Part shown: positions 52,471 to 63,521 of the stretch, in pieces
How the letters are laid out: each line of letters starts with the position of its first letter
How positions within the stretch are numbered: the stretch's first letter is position 1
From: Acanthochlamys bracteata
Lineage: Eukaryota > Streptophyta > Magnoliopsida > Pandanales > Velloziaceae
Direction of reading: 5' to 3'
Assembly (NCBI GenBank): GCA_019914995.1
Contig: CM034129.1
Span: 9,169,725-9,233,724 of the forward strand
Length of the DNA: 64,000 nt
Position numbers and translations under genes: made by a program
The notes under the pieces: generated by a model
Seen by the model: only the letters and a program-made list of their open reading frames with translations
Databases searched by the model: none
Told to the model about the DNA's origin: nothing

Positions 52471-53892
52471 AGCAGGGGCGCATTGCAGCAGCAAACGCGT
52501 GCGAATGTTTGAGCCAACCTATGGTAGCGGGTTTATTTGGCTTGGCAGTGATTAGATCTTTTACTGCTGCTATATTATGCCAATAGGGTTAATTAGCATG
52601 GTACTATGGTTGACTTTGAAGAAGCAGTTGTATTGAGAGGTTAGTAGCAAGGCAGAGATACGATAATAGTGTTGTTCAGCATGCGAGAGTTGTTGCATGT
52701 AAACGATAGAAAGTTACATGTGTATTAGTATTGTAAATAAAAGCGAGTGCACGTGCATTGAACATTGTGTGGTATGTGTGTGCTCATGGGAATTTTTTTA
52801 TACTAATATTTAATTGTGCTTTTTTCACGGCAAACCAATATTTATTGTTCTGTGAAAAAGGTCAATAGTAGATTTCTTTTTCATATCATCCGTAGTTTTT
52901 ATTATTCAAATTGGTGGTAGTTTTCAACATAAATTGTTTGTGTTTGTCTTGTTTATCAACTGTTATATATTTGTTGTAAGATTTTGGATATTTTTATCGT
53001 TTTTGCCATACAAGACTCTTACTTGAGTTAGTTTTGAGTTTGTAGCTTTATGGTTTGGTTTTCAAACTAGACATTCAATTTTACAGTTCATCTCAATTAT
53101 TTGACTCGTCTAAGATACCTATACAATACAATGACAAGATATAAAGAAACATTAAAACTAAGTCACATAACTGGTCAATGAATGAATAAATAAAATCATG
53201 ATGAAACAAATTAAGCATCAAAAAATAAATAACTATCGGAGTAGATGTAGTTTCAATGTTAGGCACAAAGATAATAATAACATAAGGGAATGAAAAAGGA
53301 TTACCCACAGCTAGTTCGAGTTGAAAAAGAAGAGATGTGCAGAGGTCGTGGTCGAATTAAAAATAGAACAATGATATCTTGAACACAAAAAAAAAGTTGC
53401 CATGATGTTTGAAGAGGCTAAAATAATATAAAAAAAGATTACTAATAAAATATTTAATAAGTAATAGTTTAAATCATTCTATATATTACATAATTGACAA
53501 TGTTAGTGTTAAATGTAAAACATACTAATAGAAAAATTAAAATGAATATTTATAAGGTAGAATGGTAACAATTTACCAAATAAAAACATCATAATAGGGA
53601 GGTCTCTAATAGCTTTATAAATAAAAATCTCGTTAACTTTACGGGTTCCTTTCATATAAATTACCATCAGTTATTACCTTTGTCATTTTTCATGGTGTAT
53701 TTGTTAGGAAAAATAAAATTCATCAAATAATATTATACTGACCGCCATCGCAAAGTACCAACATTTGAGAACTTATATGCATAGGAGGTGCGATGTTATT
53801 TTTCTTGGCTAAACAAATAGTAAAGAATCCTATGCAAAAAATAATTAAAAATACGTATAGAATGTATGAAGTGTAAAAAATTATACATTATA

Positions 53893-53939
<47 letters not shown>

Positions 53940-54132
53940 TTTTAAATTAAAAAATTATATTTAAATAATATAAAAATTTATTTTTCAAAAGAAATATTTA
54001 TTTAAATAATTCTAAGTTATCCTTAACCATTCGGTGGGTTTGATACATCTTGAAGGAGTCGATGATTCATCATAACCAAAACTTGTTGGCATCTATTTTG
54101 AAAGCCTTTTATCTTTATAACAACCACTAATA
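52471..54132. other. Intergenic
   Basis: No gene is seen. A pure (AT)n run of about 39 bases occupies 53899-53937. Confidence 0.45.
53899..53937. repeat. (AT)n microsatellite
   Basis: Uninterrupted AT dinucleotides for about 39 bases. Confidence 0.95.
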
Positions 54133-54380
54133 CGCTTAGAATTATTTATAAAATAAATTTTTTTGAAATAAAAAATATTTTTATTTTTTAAAAAATAAGT
54201 TTTATTTTTTTATTTTTAAAAAAATAATAAAAATATATAATAAAAAAATTTTGCGTACAAAATTTTTTTATATTTTTTAAAATTTTAAATAATTTTTTAA
54301 ATATTTATAAAATATATATTATAAAATATAAAATTAAAAATTAAAAAATTTTGTTGAAAAAATGCAAAATCAAACGCCAA
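54133..54380. repeat. Family C AT-rich element, reference copy
   Basis: About 250 bp that reads, in order, TTTATAAAATAAATTTTT, TATTTTTATTTTTTAAAAAA, a run with AATAATAAAAATATATAA, ATTTTTTTATATTTTTT, ATATAAAATTAAAAATTAAA and an end near AATGCAAAATCAAACG. The same order recurs at least a dozen times in this window in both orientations (for example 1235-1475, 25265-25510, 47190-47460, 48830-49070, 57845-58080, 59945-60190). Length, composition and lack of coding potential suggest a MITE family. Termini are eroded in most copies, so the superfamily cannot be told. Confidence 0.65.
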
Positions 54381-54386
54381 ATTTCC

Positions 54387-54396
54387 TATTTATATC
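54387..54396 (+). promoter_or_regulatory. Possible TATA box of the SHMT gene
   Basis: TATTTATATC, the last TA-rich box before a leader rich in CACC and CTC words. It would put the transcript start near 54420, upstream of the ATG at 54553. Confidence 0.45.
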
Positions 54397-54552
54397 CAGT
54401 GAAACAAAAATCAATTAACATTTAAAAAAACAAAGGGGTGAAACCGTGAAGGACCCACTGATCACCACCACCTCTCACGGTCTCGCCCTCACCAACCAAA
54501 CCCTACTCTCACGTCTCGCCTTCCACTCTCACCCCAAATCAGATCAGATCAA

Positions 54553-57491
54553 ATGTTCTCTTCTTCTTCTTCTCTTCACCTCTCTATAAATCCTCCTTCC
54601 ATTTCTCTCCCTCCTCGTTCCATTCCTAGATCTAAACCTTCTCTTTTTCTCTCTCTCGTTTCTCCTTCAATAAACCCCGCTCTTCGTTGTTGTTCTTCTT
54701 TATCTTCTCCTACCATTACCACCAACGCCGCCGCCATGGATTCTGTTGCTTCATGGGGTCTAACTCCTCTCGAGCAATCAGATCCAGAGATCTTCGAGCT
54801 CATCGAACGGGAGAAACACCGGCAATGCAGCGGTATCGAACTAATCGCTTCGGAAAACTTCACTTCATTCGCTGTTATGGAAGCTCTCGGAAGTCCTTTA
54901 ACGAACAAGTACTCCGAAGGAATGCCTGGGAATCGTTACTACGGAGGTAACGAATACATCGATAAGATCGAGAACCTTTGCCGCGACAGAGCTCTACAAG
55001 CTTTTCATTTAGATCCCGCAAAGTGGGGCGTGAACGTTCAGCCGTATTCTGGAAGTCCTGCGAACTTTGCTGCATATACGGCTTTGCTCAATCCTCATGA
55101 TAGGATCATGGGGCTGGATCTTCCATCGGGTGGACACTTGACTCATGGCTACTATACTGCTGGCGGTAAGAAGATTTCCGCTACTTCAATTTATTTTGAA
55201 TCGTTGCCGTATAAGGTTAGCGCGGCTTCGGGTTACATTGATTACGATAAGCTCGAGGAGAAGGCGATGGATTTCCGCCCCAAGTTGATTATTTGCGGTG
55301 GAAGTGCTTACCCGAGAGATTGGGATTACAAGAGGTTGCGTGAGATTGCGGACAAATGTGGTGCATTGCTGCTCTGTGACATGGCTCACATCAGTGGGCT
55401 TGTTGCTGCTCAGGTATTGTAAATTTGGTTTGGATCTGAATTTTGCATAGATCTGTGTGCTTTGGTTGCCGGAAATGCATGCATATTTATTTTTGGATTG
55501 ATATTTATCTAACTACGTATTTTATTTCTTTGGTAGATCCAATTCTGCTTTAATTGTTTGTTAATCTGAATCTCGAGTAGATATGTGTTGTTTGGTGAGC
55601 AAAACATGCCTTCATGTGTTGGGGTATTTGATTGTTATAGTTTATGCGGAGGGATGCTCTTTTGTATGTCTAATGTAGCTTTAAACTATCTATAGTCTTT
55701 TTATAATGCTTGTTAGAGTTATCAGCATGCTTGGTCTAGATCTGCTTTTTCTCAATTTAGACTCATTAGTGTTGGTTATGAAAACGTTTCCATATGGATC
55801 TTTCTTTGCCCAATCATGTGAAGGTGATCTCTTACGTGTATGGTTAATGTAATGAGGACTTTAGGTTAGATCTGGATGTGTTGCACATTTCATGTAGAGT
55901 TGTGTATGAATTCTTGGAGTAACACTGTAACACTTTCAAGATTCAAATATGTTGCCCTGTTTTAGATCTGGGTGGCATTTGTTGAAGGATAACCTTCTTT
56001 GTTCATATGCTATACCAGGGTTGCTATTCTGTTTCATGCCTTGTATAAATTCTTACTTATTCGGAAAGTGATTCAGAGATCTTGATCTTAGTTTTGTTGA
56101 CGTGCATGAGGTTTAGTTACTTGCGTTTTTCAGGAATAGTTCTGGAAATGTTAAGTGTCAAAAGAACAATATTTGAATCTATTAAATTTCACAAATGATT
56201 TTCAGATTTCATTTCTCTTTTCTATGGTGGAATATGTTATAACTAGGCAGATTTCGTCTGCGTAATTGTATTGCAGGAAGCTAATAATCCGTTTGAGTAT
56301 TGTGATGTGGTTACAACCACCACCCACAAGAGCCTTCGGGGCCCAAGAGCTGGAATGATCTTCTACAGGAAAGGCCCAAGGCCTCCTAAGAAAGGCCAGC
56401 CAGAGGATGCTGTATATGACTACGAAGACAGAATCAACTTTGCGGTGTTCCCTTCTCTCCAGGGCGGACCCCACAATCACCAGATTGCTGCTTTGGCAGT
56501 TGCTCTTAAACAGGTCATGTCCCCTGGCTTTAAGGCCTATGCCAAGCAGGTCAAGGCCAATGCTGCCGCCCTCGGAAACTATCTGATCAAGAAGGGTTAC
56601 AACATTGTTACTGAAGGCACCGAGAACCACCTTGTTCTCTGGGATCTTCGCCCTCTTGGTTTGACCGGTAAGAATAACAAGCATATTAATGTGGAATGTT
56701 TGTTTATCTTCATGATCAACAGGCTGCCAATTAGCAAATTTTGCCCTAGAAGAATATTCATATTCCTTTTTTGTACCTGCAGGAAACAAGGTTGAGAAAC
56801 TCTGCGATCTTTGCAACATCACGCTCAACAAGAATGCTGTTTTTGGCGACAGCAGTGCTCTGTCTCCTGGTGGTGTTCGTATTGGTAAGAATAACTTTAT
56901 GAACATCAAATAATTTGAAGTTAATATGGCGTCACTTTTCTCATTTGTGTTATGTTAGATCTACTTTGGCACCCACCCTTGTTTATGGATTGTCTGCTAA
57001 CTAGATGGAGCAATAATCTCAGTGTAGTAAGCAGAGTAGAGAGGGTAGAAAGAAAATACACTTGGCAGTGAGGGCTCTTACTTTTAGGCATAATACCGTC
57101 TTTCTTCAGTTCTTGTACCGCCTCTTAACATATGAGTTCCATGCATGTTTTTCTGCTTAGCTAATGAAATATCAGTATGCTTTTTGTTTGATGTTGCTTT
57201 AGTTGTCTAGTTCACTAAACCTCTTTCCTGTCTTATAATGTTGCAGGTGCTCCGGCAATGACTTCCAGGGGTCTTGTTGAGAAGGACTTTGAGCAGATCG
57301 CGGAGTTCCTTCATCAGGCTGTGACCATCACTCTGAAAATTCAGAAGGAACACGGGAAGCTCTTGAAAGACTTCAACAAGGGTTTGGAGAACAACAAGGA
57401 CATTGAGAACCTCAAAGCACAGGTGGAGAAGTTCGCCACCTCATTCCCCATGCCTGGCTTTGATATGTCTACTTTGAAATACAAGAACTGA
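54553..57491 (+). CDS. Serine hydroxymethyltransferase, SHM4 type, with optional transit-like N-terminus
   Basis: PLP enzyme that interconverts serine plus tetrahydrofolate with glycine plus 5,10-methylene-tetrahydrofolate. Exons: 54553-55413, 56277-56667, 56783-56884 and 57247-57491, with GT-AG introns and junctions LVAAQ-EANNPF, LTG-NKVEK and VRIG-APAM. From the ATG at 54736 the protein has 471 residues, exactly the length of cytosolic Arabidopsis SHM4, and starts [20 protein letters not shown] in a near-ideal context (GCCGCCGCCATGG). Motifs seen: [51 protein letters not shown], the PLP lysine in [14 protein letters not shown] (Lys244) and [14 protein letters not shown]-like [16 protein letters not shown]. 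The in-frame ATG at 54553 adds 61 residues rich in Ser and Pro with no Asp or Glu, like a plastid transit peptide. The body is of the cytosolic clade, not the plastid SHM3 clade. The enzyme call is firm; use of the first ATG is open. Confidence 0.95.
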
Positions 57492-58664
57492 TCTGTTTAC
57501 TCTCTGTTCTCCTGCAATGTATGTACTTCCCCTAGGATTTCCCCCCTCTTTCTTTTCCCTATCCCTCTAGGGTCTTCAGAAGTTTTCTTACTCATTTTTA
57601 TTTTATTTTGTTGTGTTCAACTTTTTTGTGGGTTGGTGGTTTAGGGAAGTTGTACCTAAGGTTTAGTCATATATAAACTATATAGTGAGAATTATTATGA
57701 AGAGGCCTTTTTATCAAGTGGTAAACGCAGTAATTCAGTTTCTTGAATGATTTTGTACTACATTTAATTTACTTATATTCACCAATATCTGTTTTAGTAT
57801 TGGTTAGAGTTGGTATTCTAAAAAGTTTGATATGGTTTTTTGAAGCAATTAAAAGGATATTTGAGAGTACTTCTGAAATTAAACTTTTTTAGTATTTTGA
57901 GATTTTTGGGGGCACGAAGCTTTATTTTTTCATTTAAAAAAATAAAAGTTCTATATAGAAAATTTGTATCACAATAATATTTTTGTGGTTTTCAAAATTT
58001 TTAAAAATTTATAAAATATAAAATCTTTTGTAAAATATGAATTGTTTTGTAGAAATGCAAGTCACCTTAAACGGCACCTAAACTTGTAAGTATGAAGCTC
58101 TTTTGCCGGGGTATCGCATATATTTTCGCATACAATGTTTTAGGTAATGCATTATATTTTGATTTTTGATGTTGTTTACCGCAATGACAATGTAGCTGAC
58201 TATAATTTCTGTAAAATGTGATAGCTATCATAGATAAATTTTGAAGAAGCAACTTTTCACTCTATGAAGTGACTTTCTCCGTTCATGTTTTTGGTTTTTC
58301 TATTAATGAGATTGCATTGAAGTTGTACTTATTTTCTAAGATTGAGACTGATCTTAATACGATAGTATTAGTTTGTTAGTACGTTGTTGCTTCAATTTTG
58401 TCCTTCCGCCTAGATAATGTTAATATATTCATGTTCTAAATATAAATAACATTATTCTTCAGATCTTGCATTCTCAAACATATCTTATAAAGCAATATAC
58501 TCAGAACAACTAATAACAAGTGAGAGATTTATCGAGCACGACATAACTTACCAACATGATCATGCATGAAGTTAGAATAGAGAAACTAGTTGGTAGCTTG
58601 CTTGGGTGAATTATTCATGTACTTCCTATCTTCGCAAGACTTTTGAAGACCATACTCAAATTTT
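57492..58664. other. SHMT 3' region and intergenic DNA
   Basis: SHMT 3' UTR to about 57750, then a family C copy at about 57845-58080. The stretch 58540-58660 (3' flank of the gene at 58665) recurs at 62015-62120. Confidence 0.5.
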
Positions 58665-59015
58665 TCATGGCTTTGGAAAGGGCTTTCGTCGACTGGGCTC
58701 ATCAGGCCATAAATAGGGAAAGGGCTTCTTAGTTTTTAGCCTTAAAGAATGGATCTCATTGGCATCAAATGAACGTAGAGGACCGTCAGCTATTGGTTCA
58801 AATGAACTGGAACGATCGTGGGCGTTTGATTTAGTTGCTACAGATTCTTCTGCCCAAAAGAAATTATACGGTGGTGCATTTGGTATCGGTTCAGTTGGAA
58901 TAAGATGTGGCTTGTCTTGTTCAGAAGAACCTCTTCTTCTAGCCTCGCTTGCTAGTAGATGATGACTGAATAGTACAAAAAACGTAAGCATATAAGAAAA
59001 AATAGACTTTTTCAT
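58665..59015 (-). CDS. Small secreted YLWPDEP-motif protein, short paralogue, 116 aa
   Basis: I do not recognise the family. The protein begins with a clear signal peptide (MKKSIFSYMLTFFVLFSHHL, cleavage near LLAS-EARRR). The mature part is about 90 residues: LIPTEPIPNAPPYNFFWAEE, a Ser-rich middle, NEIHSLRLKTKKPFPYLWPD, then EPSRRKPFPKP and stop. It is basic, Pro-rich and Cys-free, like peptide-hormone or wall proteins. It equals one repeat unit of the larger neighbour at 62633. The frame extends in phase to an ATG at 59078, but that ATG lies within a few bases of the TATA box (59083-59091), upstream of any likely transcript start, so the Met at 59015 is chosen. Promoter, leader and signal peptide are nearly identical to the neighbour's. 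It could be a precursor of short peptides or a structural wall protein; no function can be claimed. Confidence 0.75.
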   Translation of the reverse strand: MKKSIFSYMLTFFVLFSHHLLASEARRRGSSEQDKPHLIPTEPIPNAPPYNFFWAEESVATKSNAHDRSSSFEPIADGPLRSFDANEIHSLRLKTKKPFPYLWPDEPSRRKPFPKP

Positions 59016-59082
59016 ATTTGAATTAAAAAGTTGATTAGAGCTTATGTATTTGGAATATGACAAAGCCAAGTTAAACACTCTC

Positions 59083-59091
59083 TATATATAT
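59083..59091 (-). promoter_or_regulatory. TATA box of the short YLWPDEP gene
   Basis: TATATATAG-type box followed on the coding strand by AGAGTGTTTAACTTGGC. It lies 68 bases before the chosen ATG and is shared word for word with the paralogue. Confidence 0.7.
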
Positions 59092-60909
59092 AGATGACAC
59101 GAATTAAAACTGCTAGCGAGTGATTAATTAAAACAAATAAAATTCATTTATTAGCCTTCATGTAATTGAATGTAAAATATTTATCGTAAATTAAACAGCT
59201 AACAAAATCTAGTAAGCATTCTTAAACTTGTAAAAACTATTAATAATGGCATCTAAGATCTTTTAAATTAACTACACACTTTTATTTAAAAAAAACGCTC
59301 AACTTCAAGTGAACTAAGTTTCAGCATGTATTTGATTCTCTATTACATGCAATCTCTGAAGTTTTAATGACTCCTTATTATCTTAATAACCGGTGCCCCC
59401 CCAAAACAGAAAAACCAAAAAAATAGCGTTAAAGCTTTGTTGAAAGAAATAATTTAAATACCAAGTAACGTACAGTACATATCTTTGTATAGATATAAAT
59501 CTACAAAATAAAACAAGCCAACCAAAAGCCTACCAGAACAATCTGTAACATATAATAAAATCCGTTACTACCGAATCTAGAATAACCAAAGTAACCATAA
59601 TAGAAAACAGACTTATATCTAGCTTATTAGACGTTGAATTCAAATTCTAGTTTGTTGCGAATTAATTTGGGAGATATTTAGGAATATTTATAAAAAAGGT
59701 TTTATTTAGATAGAAATTTATATTTTATTTTTCTATAAAAAGATATAATTTTTTATCTTTCAATGTAAATTTTCTTTTATATTTTAAATTTACAAAGTGA
59801 ATTAAAATGTACTCCTTACTTCAAACTGGCTTTTGTTTAGTGATGCATAATGACTTCTGCCTAGATATTTTCAAATACTAAGGCATGTCCGCGTTAGATC
59901 TCAGCTCACATTTTCTGACCTAAAATTGTAGTTTGCTACTTTTTTTTAGGGAGTGTTTAGAATTACTTACTGAAAAAAAACTTTCAAAAGAAGATATTTT
60001 TGAAATTAAAAAAAATATATTTTTTATTTTTTATTTTAAAAAATAATTAAAATAATTAAAAAAAAATTTTATGATGTAGAATTTTTTAATTTTTAAATTT
60101 TTTTTAAAAAAAATTATAAAATATTTTAAAATTTTTGTTAAAAAATATAAGATAAATAATTGAAGAAAAAAAAGTTTCCCTTAAAGCCTCCTACCTAGAT
60201 ATTTCACCTCTGTTTCTTTGTCTTATTAAAGACAAGTATTGTGTAGTCCTAAGGAACTATTTAGTAGTTTACTATTATTGCAATAAATATGTTTTATGGC
60301 ATTGTTAGCTTATTAAGTTCGTAGTTTATACTATTCACTAATTCTATACCATATGTTTCATTTTGGATTTCTGCATTACATGTTTCTGTACTTTCACAGT
60401 TGTCCTACACCCTTCTTTTGTTTTCAATTTGAATTTCCGTGCTATATACTTTTATACTTCAAAATCTTTCATTAATTCTTCTGATTAATTGAAATAAGAG
60501 TTTCTTAACAAACAATAAACTAAATAATTAAGGTTCTTAATCAACTGTCTTCAATAAAAAGAAAAAGGATCTATACTACAATAGGTATTGGATACTTTTA
60601 AATGGAATAGGAATAGCCCACATTTATAATTTTTTTTTGTTGATTTTGTGGTTTATAAAGAATCCTGATTCAACATTTCAACCCAAATTAAAATAAATTA
60701 TTAGCTTTGTTTCAAGTTAATTAATTTTTTTTACTTAGAACTAATTTTAAAATTTTATACTTTTAATTCGAACTTAATTCAACAAATTAGTATATCTCTC
60801 ATATGAGCCTTCGAATTTTCATGCTACTGATCTAAGTCTAAAATCTAACCCAAAAACCCAACTAAAATTAATCAAAAATTTTCAATTTGCTAATTTATAG
60901 TACTTGAGT
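59092..60909. other. Duplicated promoter flank and intergenic DNA
   Basis: 59092-59620 matches 63531-64000 almost base for base (for example AACTGCTAGCGAGTGATTAA at both), apart from an extra stretch near 59370-59440. A family C copy follows at about 59945-60190. No gene is seen in the rest. Confidence 0.65.
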
Positions 60910-61215
60910 GTCTGTTTGAAGTTAAGATATTAACTGAAGCTATAGATAAATATTTCACTTTTTTTACTTGAATTGAAAGCTATTAAAGGAGCTGGTTTTC
61001 GGTCTAGAAGATGCTTTCGGTAAATGGCATTTTTGAGATGATAATGCAGCAAAATAGTAAAACGTTCACGTAATTTTGAATAATTACTATAAATTAGTTT
61101 GCACGTTTAAGTTTGTAAAATCAAATTCAACCAAAAATTACGTACTCGATTAAAATACACGTCATCTTTCATTGCAACAGTATTTATGAAAAAGATTATT
61201 TGAAAAATAAGATTT
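60910..61215. repeat. Segment repeated at 62325-62610
   Basis: Shared words in the same order include GAAGTTAAGATATT, AACGTTCACGTAATTTTGA, ATTAGTT(T/C)GCACG-like and ATACAC(G/A)TCATCTTT. In the second place this segment lies directly downstream of the long YLWPDEP gene, so here it may mark the 3' flank of a lost or displaced copy. Confidence 0.65.
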
Positions 61216-61244
61216 AACGTACTAGAACCATAAGCCACACCTAA

Positions 61245-61655
61245 AGGTGGCAATTTAGGTTACTGGATCGATTTCGGATCAACCTATTTAATAACTAGAT
61301 TAAATTCGGATCGACCTATTTAATAATTAAAATTATTAATTTTTATTTTTATATTATTAAAATTTAGTAAAATTATAAGATCAGTTAGATTTAAGAAAAA
61401 ATGATGTTATTAGTGACGAGATATAATGAATATCCGTCAAAATGTGTATTCCTAAAGATGTACATCGATTTTTAAAATATTCAAAAAAATTTTATTTTTA
61501 TCTTTATAAAATATGTGATGACTGTTGAAATTTTATGATTATAAAAATATTCTAATAATTTAAAATACACTTTTGATAAATCTAACTATCTAACAAAAAT
61601 TTGATCAAATTTTTATATCAAATTCAAATTCGTTATTAAATAAACACCTACATAG
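61245..61655. mobile_element. Half-copy of the hAT-type MITE
   Basis: Begins CTAAAGGTGGCAATTTAGG and continues with TTCGGATCGACCTATTTAATAA, then runs parallel to the interior of the element at 17009-17782 (the AAATTCGTTATTAA to CACCTACATAG stretch matches 17390-17410 in reverse). The second terminus is missing, so it is truncated. Confidence 0.62.
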
Positions 61656-62324
61656 TTGGTAGAGAAGATGAAGGATGTGGTCGATGCACTTGATAAAAAA
61701 TTCTCGGAGGTTTATCAGTACTCCCGCGATCGCACAAAGAATTCAAATAAACATTTGAAGTAATTATTTAGGAGCTCTAGTGTAATTAAGGTTATTGCTT
61801 GAGGTGATACTATGAATTAGAAACTATACATATATATGCATACTGATTCAATATATATTAGAGAGCTATAAAAATATATGCATATTGATTCTATGTAATA
61901 ATAATTTATCTAACAAGATATAACTTACCAACTTTCATAAATTAGTACTTTACATAAAGATAATTGATAATTATTGGAATCTAACAACATATCTTTTAGC
62001 CAAGGCATGAGAGAGCATGCATGAAGTTAGAATAGAGAAAGTAGCTGGTAGGTTTGGTTAGTTGAATCATTCCTATTCTTCCCGTCTTTGCTGGACTTTT
62101 GAAGATCATACTTAAACTTCTCCTACTCAAATTGGCAATTTTATGATCTTCTTTCTTGTTATTCTTTTACTACGATGTGTTCGAATTTTAAAATAATAAT
62201 TACTCCGTTGGATTGTTTTGTGGTATTTAGATGGAACGGAATTTCTGATTTTTGGTTAAAGCTATAGTTGCTTTTTATAAACTTCCTCCTTCATTTCTCT
62301 TAGATAGGTAGTAACTGATATCTC
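61656..62324. other. Intergenic, partly duplicated
   Basis: 62015-62120 (GCATGAAGTTAGAATAGAGA onward) matches the immediate 3' flank of the short gene at 58560-58660. No gene is seen. Confidence 0.5.
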
Positions 62325-62632
62325 AGTGAAGTTAAGATATTTATTGAAACTATAGGTAAATAACCCACTTTTTACTTAAAGTGGATGTCGTCAAAGTAGT
62401 TTATTTCGATCTAAAAATGCCACAGAAAATATCCATTTCGAGATTATATATTGCAGCAAGACAGTGAAACGTTCACGTAATTTTGATAAATTACTATGAA
62501 TTAGTTCACACGTTTGAATTCGTAAAAGCAATTTCGATAAATAACAATGTGCTCTAACAAAATACACATCATCTTTTATAACAACATTATTCTATAAAAA
62601 GATAAGATTAAACGCACAGATGCAACATTATT
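62325..62632. repeat. 3' flank of the long YLWPDEP gene, repeated at 60910-61215
   Basis: Diverged direct copy of 60910-61215. It separates the long gene from the segment 62015-62120, which in the short gene adjoins the stop codon, so the two loci differ by a rearrangement here. Confidence 0.6.
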
Positions 62633-63454
62633 CTACGGAATAGGCTTTTCAAAAGATTTTCGACGACCAGGCTCATCGGGCCATAAATAGGTTATAGCAT
62701 TTTTATATTTTAGTTTCAAAGAATGGACTTTGTTATTTGATGGCTCTGGAATAGGCTTTTCAATAGGCTTTTCTCGACTAGGCTCATCAGGCCATAAATA
62801 GATAATGGGCTTCCTAATTTTTTGTTTCAAAGAATGAACCTCGTTAGCTAACATGTCCGGAATCGGCTTTTCAAAAGGCTTTACTCGACCAGGCTCATCG
62901 GGCCATAAATAGATAATATGATTGTTATCCTTTTGCCTCAAAGAATAGACTTGGTGGTCTTTTGGTTCAACAAGACCGAGAGGACCGTTGGCAGTTAGTT
63001 CAAATGAACCGGTAGGACCGATGGCGGTTGATTTAGCTACTTCAGATTCTTCTATCCAAAAGAGCTTACGTGGTGGTACATTTGGCATTGGTTCAATTAG
63101 AAAAAGTGGCTTTTGAAAGGGCTTTCGTCGATCCGGCTTATCGGGCCATAAATAGGGCAAGGGTTTCTTAGTTTTTAGCCATAAAGAATGGATCTCGTTG
63201 GCGTCAAATGAACGGAGAGAACCGTCGGCTATTGGATCAAATGAGCCGGAAAGATCATGGGCGTTTGATTTAGTTGCTTCAGATTCTTCTGCCCAAAAAA
63301 AATTATATGGTGGTGCACTTGGTATCGGTTCCGTTGGAATAAGTGGCAGCTTGTCTTGTTCAAAAGAATCTCTTCTTCTAGCCTCGATTGCTAGTAGATG
63401 ATGGCTGAATAATACAAAAAATGTAATCGTAAAATAAAAAATGGACCTTTCCAT
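62633..63454 (-). CDS. Secreted repeat protein with four YLWPD motifs, long paralogue, 273 aa
   Basis: Not recognised as any known family. It has a signal peptide (MERSIFYFTITFFVLFSHHL, then LAIEARRR) and no cysteine in the mature part. The body is repeats: two long units of about 80 residues, each of the form (L/E)IPTEPIPSAPPYNFFWAEES ... IHSL.LK.KKPLPYLWPDKP ... KPFQKP, then two short units of exactly 37 residues, each NEVHSL.QK...IIYLWPDEPSREKPIEKPIP. Counted from Met 63454 the YLWPD motifs start at about 101, 182, 219 and 256. Basic or dibasic residues follow each motif (DRRKPF, GRVKPF, SREKPI, GRRKSF), which would suit processing into several similar peptides. Pro-rich, Cys-free, basic repeats also suit a wall protein. 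The ATG at 63517 is in phase but lies at the TATA box (63522-63530), so it is rejected. Intact and longer than its neighbour by one long and two short units. Confidence 0.78.
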   Translation of the reverse strand: MERSIFYFTITFFVLFSHHLLAIEARRRDSFEQDKLPLIPTEPIPSAPPYNFFWAEESEATKSNAHDLSGSFDPIADGSLRSFDANEIHSLWLKTKKPLPYLWPDKPDRRKPFQKPLFLIEPMPNVPPRKLFWIEESEVAKSTAIGPTGSFELTANGPLGLVEPKDHQVYSLRQKDNNHIIYLWPDEPGRVKPFEKPIPDMLANEVHSLKQKIRKPIIYLWPDEPSREKPIEKPIPEPSNNKVHSLKLKYKNAITYLWPDEPGRRKSFEKPIP

Positions 63455-63521
63455 ACTTGACTTGAAAAGTTGATTAGAGCTTATGTATTTGGAATATGAC
63501 AAAGCCAAGTTAAACACTCTC

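Noticed and set aside
56202-56909. 235-codon open frame on the - strand across SHMT exons 2 and 3
   Set aside because: Antisense shadow that runs through real introns; its translation shows no family feature.
54553-57491. Assignment as plastid SHM3
   Set aside because: The body matches the cytosolic SHM4 clade (start [27 protein letters not shown]), not SHM3; only the extension suggests the plastid.
59013-59078. Longest-frame start of the short YLWPDEP gene
   Set aside because: It lies a few bases from the TATA box and would hide the signal peptide.
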